This document shows positions 58,101-64,000 of a stretch of DNA of 64,000 nt, piece by piece. Position numbers and translations under genes: made by a program. This DNA comes from Combretum micranthum. Its lineage: Eukaryota; Streptophyta; Magnoliopsida; Myrtales; Combretaceae. Where the stretch lies: positions 310,001 through 374,000 of the forward strand of contig JAMXBD010000399.1 of NCBI GenBank assembly GCA_024138025.1, given 5' to 3'. Position 1 is the first letter of the stretch, and each line of letters opens with the position of its first letter. The notes beneath the pieces are model-generated. The model had not been told where the DNA came from, did no database searches, and saw only the letters and a list, made by a program, of their open reading frames with translations.

Positions 58101-58563
58101 TATAATGTCTTTATGGAAGTATTTACTCACTAAGCTAGTGTAGCTTACGCCCCGCTTTTTCTTATTGTAGTATTCCTATATATGCTCAAGGCCGAGGCAT
58201 CTACCGAGCAGGTACAGGAATTAGAAGTTTCCATTAGAAGTTTATGTTCGATTTTTGTAGACTTCCATAGGAAACCCTATTATTTATCGGATGATTGTAA
58301 AAGACTGTTATTAAATTTAATATTCTTTTGCGGGAGAATGACCCTAGAACTTTTGTAACTAATTATGTGGAATCATGGTTTATATTCTGATTCTTATAGT
58401 ATGGCAAATTATACTATTTATCTCAATTGGTTTATGTATTCTATTATCGTAAAGATGCGCCTTGCATCTGTATAAGACTTTGGAACAGTTGTGGTAGCAA
58501 TTCTTAAAATCTTAAATAGCTTGCGATGGACTTTACGTTTAGACTACCCTATGGGTCGTGGCA
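55109..58563 (+). mobile_element. Family A solo LTR, TSD TAACT
   Basis: This 3455-bp LTR runs from TGTAAGCCTCGG to ATGGGTCGTGGCA, with the perfect duplication TAACT (55104-55108 and 58564-58568). TATAAATA is at 55815-55822, followed by a CT-rich leader. It carries loose copies of the 30-bp TTGGTTGATCGTGATCC repeat (57851-57940) before the conserved AATGGAGGGCG block. No coding sequence. Confidence 0.92.
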
Positions 58564-58568
58564 TAACT

Positions 58569-59299
58569 TGCACCTCAAAAAATGGCATCTTTAGCTCATT
58601 AGCTTAAGAACCCCATGCATACTCAAAAGTACTAGTTCTCATACCTAACGGCTCAACTCTTTCTCACAGGCTCAACTAAGCTTCTACTTTAGCCACAGTG
58701 ATTGAATTAGACAACTAATCTGAACATAATAGCTTAAGGCATCTTAAGGACCTTGTGTAGTGAAGAGCTTCTCCTTATAAGGTACTCCACAACTTTAGCT
58801 TCCAAACTTATGCGATGATCACACTTAGAGCAACATTCACAAGAAGCCCCCAGCCAAATGACTACCTCAAAGCTAAACTCCCATTGGTAATTCATGATCA
58901 AGGGCTCCATTCATCCTTATGCACTTAGAGTCCTGAGCAAAGCAACCTCTCATTATTGACTTTCAACCAACAAGAATTAGGGCTAAATGTTAACAGTCAT
59001 CATTATTTTCTAACCTATGATTAATGAGCAAGAGTAAGAGCATCTAAATTATCTAAAGAATCTTTTTCAAAGATGGACAACAAAATGGGAAGTCTAAAAG
59101 GAGAATAAATAAAAACCAATTTCAAATAAATGCAGAAGCTACGGAATTGAGATTGTCGATGAAAAGTCAAAGATTAAGGCAAGCCAACAGTTATTTAGAC
59201 TAAAGAATTTTTCGTTACGTCGACATATGATAGTTTATTATGTCAAGCAAGTCTTGTTAGAAATATTTGGTTTTATTAAATTTTGTTGATTAGCTATCC
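58569..59299. other. Unassigned intergenic DNA
   Basis: It continues the target sequence of 52564-52826. It has AGCTTAAG/CTCAACT-type words and no ORF, RNA gene or TE terminus that could be supported. It may be a decayed LTR of the Athila-like element to the right, since the AGCTAATGAG word near 60891 recurs inverted at 58594. Confidence 0.4.
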
Positions 59300-60585
59300 G
59301 ATGTATGTGTTAAACTTAGAACAATTATAAAATTGCATGTATGTGAGGTTTATAATTGCTTTATGCTTATATTTTATAAAATGATTTTTTATCCACGTTA
59401 TACATGTAAGACTCAAGGATAAATCTTCTTAAATAAAGGAAATTTGATGTGAACATGTTACTAATTTCATGAAGATCAAGGTGAAGATTTGTGTCAAATT
59501 TCCGTCAAGTTTAGCATTATAATTTTAATTTATTTGCAATAATATCTATTAAAATTGGATGCTTAATTGTAAGGGAATGTTGTTTTAAAGGAGAGTTACT
59601 TGTGCAATGATTGTCCTCATAAAAAAGGAAGAGATTGCTAAATCAAAAGGTTCAACTCAAATTTTGATGAGGAAATACATTACGCAAATTGCTCAAAATG
59701 ATACTAATAAAGTTACAGTTAATAAGCAAATCATGTTTGTAATGTGTTGAGCTTTTATGTGTAATATATGTGTGCTTTTGCTTGTGCTTGTATGTTATAG
59801 TTTGATACAAACATATTTCAGACCTTAATTTCTTTAGAATTTCTTAAAGCTCAAAGCATAAAAGTTGTAGAGCTCTCTCTAACTTTTCATAACATCTTGA
59901 ATCATCTCAATCAGAGTCTGAATGAGAGGCATATGCCTAAATATGAAATAGTATATAGTTGTATCAATAGGTTCGAACCTGTTAACAAAAGGTCATAACC
60001 TTTTTAGCATAGAATGTCTATTTAAGTTTAGAACTGACCAAAAGGTTTGGACCACTTGCAAAAGGTCTAGACCTGTTATGTTTTTCAACTAGCTATTGGA
60101 GCATTTATTGCATATGGAAAGAGAGGCAAGAAGACCAACGGCTAGGAGACTTGAAGATCCTATAAATACAAGTCGCTGGGGAGTTGAAGAATGTTGTTAT
60201 AGGTTAGTTTTTGCTATTTAATCCTTGCAAACACTCTCTCAAAGTTTGTATTGTAATTTATGTTATTTAGTGAAGTGAAAGAAAATTATAGTGCCTTTAA
60301 TTATAGTATTTTGTACTCTTTTATATAGGCACTATACTAAAGTTTGTTGAGTGATTTTAAAATCTTGAGTTGTGCCTAATTACTTGAAAGTTTATTATAA
60401 AGACACAACTCAAGTGTATTATTATATTGGTGGTTATTGTGGTGTAACTCCTCTCGGAGCATTGGTTGTTGAATTGAATGAAAGTGTGTAAAGCTTTACT
60501 AAAGTGCAAACTTCTCTAACGCTCACTTTTTTTTTGTTGCACTTTATTGTTGTTGTTTAATCTATTATTTTCATGCTTTAGGCAT
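59300..60585 (+). mobile_element. Possible Ty1/copia-type LTR
   Basis: The layout resembles LTRs of Sire/Maximus-type copia elements: GTTCGAACCTGTT and AAAGGTCTAGACCTGTT words (59972, 60061), CAACGGCTAG (60138), a TATA-like CCTATAAATACA (60158-60169), then a leader with CTCTCTCAAAG, and an end near TTTCATGCTTTAGGCA (60584). The left border is uncertain, and no primer site or duplication could be confirmed. Partial sequence or another LTR class remains possible. Confidence 0.4.
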
Positions 60586-61222
60586 AATATCTAAAAAAGA
60601 ATCAAAATTAGCAATAATCTAATGTTATTTAGGTGTTAGTTTTTACATGTCGTAGGAGAATCAATAATGTGGTTCTTTTCATGTTATAAAGCTACTAAGG
60701 AGCTTGCAATCCATAGAATGTTCGAGTTGATAGCAGTGTACACCATCAAGCCAATCTTAATGAAATCATCGAGCAATTTCCTTTAAGCTAGAATCTCTAA
60801 AACAGTTATTGGAAGCTCAAGTATGCATGCTAATTTTGTCTTGCATGTTGGCATTGTTTTGACTTAAGCTAATAGTTGGTTCACTTTAGAGCTAATGAGT
60901 CGATTCCACTTGTATTGTGAGCCAAGCTTTGTTTCTACTTTGTGTTTTACTTTATATTTATGCCTTTTATTATATTTTTCACCTAAATATATATTAATGG
61001 TTTGAGATGTTGTAAGCATTATCTTTCATTGATATGAAAACCATGCATTTATCACGAGAAACTTAATCGGTGATCAATTTTGCTCTATCTTTTATGCAAC
61101 GATCCAAGAATGAATGTTTCATAACATTTTAAGCATAAATTATCATGAGAGCTCTATCAAATATTAACATTACACTAATTACACATTTCAAGAGATAAAT
61201 GCGTGATTTTAAACATTTACCA
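60586..61222 (-). mobile_element. 3' LTR part of an Athila-like element (element 3)
   Basis: To the right of about 61222 the complement of TTTGCTTGAGGACAAGTAAT appears (61243-61262), the Athila pre-LTR signal. The LTR would start TGGTAAATGTTT on the minus strand, i.e. its right end is at 61222. The left border is not clear because of the possible copia LTR. Confidence 0.5.
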
Positions 61223-63400
61223 AGTAATCCCAACTTAGCTCATTACTTGTCCTCAAGCAAATCCTAAACTTCATATTCAAAGTTGAGGAATATAAAAGGA
61301 TAGCAAACACATGTTAGCACACTCAACTTAGTGACTCTTGACACCAAATTCATCAAATGCACCAAATCAAAGCTTCTTGAGCCCAAATGGAACTAGTTAT
61401 ATTTTCTTCACAAGAACTCATTCTTCATAAGCTCAAGCATGATAATTTGGATGATTTTCAAGCCTCTCATCACTTAGTCAATCAACCTATACACAAATCA
61501 CTAACAAAAGACTTAAACCACTAATTTGTTACCTAAAGGAGTTGAATCACTCCATTTAACTCAAGATTGTCTTACCTTAGATCAAGTTTAACATCAAATA
61601 ACTAATGAAAAGATCACCACACTTTGTACACTAGACTAGTATATATATACACCTAATTCATATTTCAATACCAAATAAATAATACAATGTGCAAGCTTTT
61701 CCTTTACTATACTTTTTCCTAGCTTTTTCCTAACTTTTTCACTTTTTCCTTTACTTTTTGCTTCTGCCATTGGCACTCATGCATCCCCATCTTTGGATTT
61801 GATTTAAATTTAGGGATCTTCATTCTTTCTTTTCATATTTTGCACATACGTGTCCTCAAACAAATGTTCAAAGAGCTTATTATACCTCCCCTTTCACTAG
61901 CATGATTATAGGACTTCATAGGTCACTTGTACCCTTTTTTATTTTATTTTTTTTAACACATACACACTTTCTTTCTACCCAGGATAGCATTTAAGGCAAG
62001 TTTAAACTTTGCATGATTTACATGATCATATCAAGCCTATGAATTTAAAAGAACTTAAGTACATACCACTTAGTTTAAAAATAAAAGAACCTAATCTATA
62101 ATCAATGATATTACCTCAATCCAAAGTTATCAAATCTCATCCTAAATGAAGAGTAACCAAACTAGGGAAAAAGGCCTCTTTTGGGACCTGAACTTTGACG
62201 AAATGGATGAATAGGTAGCTAAACTTTTAAAAAGTTCAATTTCATACATAATTAAACTTTTTGTGGCCCTAAACACTACCCTGGTCATTGTTGCATGACA
62301 TATGTCCAAATACTTCAAGAAACAACAAAAGAGTGGAGTAGTGAAAAGGGGCACAAAAAGTCTAATTAGTTATAAAATTGGTCTTTTAAAAAATTCAATT
62401 ACCTATAAGGGCCATAAAAAGTTTAATTAGGTATGGAATCAAACTTTTTAAAAATTTTGGAACCTAATAGTCTACTTTGTCAAAGTTCAAGCACTAAAAG
62501 GGGCGTTTTCCTGCTAAACTATGTATTGATTTTATGATATAACTCTAGGGAAGAGACAAGCAACTAACTTATGATCAAGTCTAAAAAAAAACATAAAAAT
62601 CGAAAAATTTAGGTCAAATTTTTCCTTTTCTCTTTGAGAAATGCAACTACAGATCCATTTATTGAAAAATTTTTGTGCTTATGAAGTAAAAATCAAGAAT
62701 GGCATGGATTAATTGCAATCTCCTTTAAAGCTCAAGGATTAAAAGGCAACCACTCAACCATAATCAACACATGCCAATGAATGGAACTAGTAAACCAAAT
62801 GCAAGGGATGGTAACAAGCAGCAACAAGTATAATAAATATAATCAGCAACTAGCAAGTAGACAACAACAAAACAGCTCATCACAATTATAAATCAGCTTA
62901 ACCACCATTTATTCATCACCAATGATCAACAAAAATAACCCTCAAGTTAATTCAACACAAAATCTCACCATTACTTTAAAGGAAATAATGTCTTCATTGT
63001 TTAGCACAAAAGTAATGAATAATAAGAGAAGGTAAAGTAAAGAATGGGACTCCCTTAGGGTATAGGTTGATGTGCTAATCGTATCCATGCAACATTGATC
63101 CAAATTAATGTTATCTAGGTATAAAATTAGCTTACATAAGTCACATGCACATATTATAAAGTGCAAACTCAATGGCCATCACTAGAATTGTATTCTCCGA
63201 GGCTCTAATGCCAAAACTCCTGCATAAAGAGGATAAAGAGCATCACAATAGGAAGTAGAGAATAAAATAAACTAAAAGAAAACGACTCAAAGGGAAATAA
63301 GCTTAAACAAAAAGAAATACAACTGAAATGAACAAAGCACGATTGAAATGAACAAAAGAGACTCTAATGGTAGGTTGCCTTCTACCTAGCAGTTGGTTTA
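61223..63400 (-). other. 3' untranslated region of Athila-like element 3
   Basis: Long noncoding region like 15089-16480 and 43840-45420. On its right, the minus strand has GCTAGGTAGAAGGCAACCTA (63371-63390), matching the motif at 43881-43900 that follows the last ORF in such elements. A MITE (62165-62512) is inserted in it. ORFs at 62142-62354 and 62942-63172 are not gene-like. Confidence 0.6.
62165..62512. mobile_element. MITE with about 105-bp inverted repeats
   Basis: 348 bp. The left arm starts GGGAAAAAGGCCTCTTTTGG and continues with CCTGAACTTTGACGAAATGG and TAATTAAACTTTTTGTGGCC. The right arm is its imperfect complement (ends GGGGCGTTTTCCT). The 9-bp flanks ACCAAACTA (62156-62164) and GCTAAACTA (62513-62521) agree at 7 positions. 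That fits a Mutator-like duplication, but the superfamily is not certain. Confidence 0.75.
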
Positions 63401-64000
63401 TCACACTTTAACTTCACCCAATCTCATTACCTAGGATCCCACAAGGATGTGTCATAGTCCCATGTTTTTAAAGCCAACATGGGGGATTTCTTTGTCATTT
63501 TCATTCCATTTCCTTTTAGATAAATTATCCCCATCATATATATCATGGTTTTTTTTAGGGAGAGAATTTACAAATAAATGATGACTCAAACTCTATGATA
63601 TATCCTTTATGCTCCAAACATTGCTCATGAGGTTCATCACCTCCCAAACACTCAATCAATTCACAAATTGGAGATAGATCTATATCTTTAACTTTCATTT
63701 CAGGTTCAAATTCTCCAATCTCCTCTTCTTTTGGGGTCAAATGAGCAATATCCTCTATCTAGATTAATGTTCCAAGAGTTGAGCACTAGTCAATGAAATG
63801 AGATATACCACATGGGTCTCCTCAATTTCATCATTTTCCTCATTTTCCCTGATAAACTTTAACTCATTTTCATGACTATTCAGATCTACTAATTCATTTT
63901 TCTTTTCCATTAACTCATCCTCCTCTCTTAATGACTCCTCAGATTGTATATTTAGATCATTTTCCTTAATGTATCAAGAGTACTTTATATTATCTCCTCG
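63401..64000 (-). pseudogene. Acidic gag-like ORF end of Athila-like element 3
   Basis: The minus-strand open frame 63740-63555 reads EEEIGEFEPEMKVKDIDLSP, ICELIECLGGDEPHEQCLEH, then IEFESSFICKF. Together with stops it continues left to about 63430 (KHGTMTHPCGILGNEIG). To the right, up to the window end, the strand encodes Glu/Asp-rich sequence with breaks. Similar acidic proteins occur in plant Athila-type and derived retroelements just before the 3' region. The position next to the GGCAACCTA motif agrees. The function is unknown and the window end truncates it. Confidence 0.45.

Overview
This is a plant nuclear window, almost certainly from a eudicot. It is AT-rich, and nearly everything recognisable is a plant transposable element: Ty3/gypsy elements of the Athila and Tekay/Del (chromovirus) types, solo LTRs with 5-bp target duplications, a PIF/Harbinger DNA transposon with a spliced transposase, a tRNA-derived SINE and MITE-like elements. 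No complete host gene, rRNA gene or tRNA gene was seen, and nothing bacterial. The species cannot be named from the sequence alone.

Layout. (1) 1-12687: a plus-strand Tekay/Del-type gypsy remnant (integrase 1845-2560 and 9498-10143, 3' LTR 10144-12687). It is split by a long minus-strand LTR of a second family, called 'family A' here (TGTAAACCCC...GGGGCGTGACA, about 3.3-3.8 kb). That LTR is itself split by a plus-strand family A solo LTR (5518-8778, TSD GATGT). (2) 13468-33429: a minus-strand Athila element (3' LTR 13468-15088, integrase tail near 16480-17149, RT/protease/gag 24082-27620, 5' LTR 27750-33429). It is interrupted by a SINE, nested family A LTRs (one with TSD GAGCC) and a 4.7-kb PIF/Harbinger element (28388-33105, TSD TAA) whose transposase still reads open across three exons. 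(3) 33430-38195: a minus-strand Tekay LTR plus decayed pol. (4) 38196-52563: a second minus-strand Athila (fragments of protease and gag, PBS, 5' LTR 47216-52563). It has taken insertions of a TIR element (38644-39541), a SINE (39938-40200), a complete 6.7-kb gag-protease-only LTR retrotransposon (40264-46968, TSD GGGAT) and a family A solo LTR (48173-51942, TSD AAAGT). (5) 52564-64000: unassigned DNA carrying a solo Tekay LTR (52827-55005, TSD CCTTT), a family A solo LTR (55109-58563, TSD TAACT), a possible copia-type LTR, and the 3' part of a third minus-strand Athila-like element with a MITE (62165-62512).

How it works together. The window is a nest of insertions into insertions, as expected for heterochromatin. 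Only two units look coherent. One is the PIF/Harbinger transposase, which might still be functional. The other is the gag-protease retrotransposon, which lacks RT, RNase H and integrase and would need another element, plausibly an Athila relative, to supply them. The most interesting unexplained signals are GC-rich CGCCGGCG-type motif clusters shared by LTRs of unrelated families next to their TATA boxes, head-to-head family A LTR pairs that form kilobase-scale inverted repeats, and a PPR gene fragment inside the PIF/Harbinger element.
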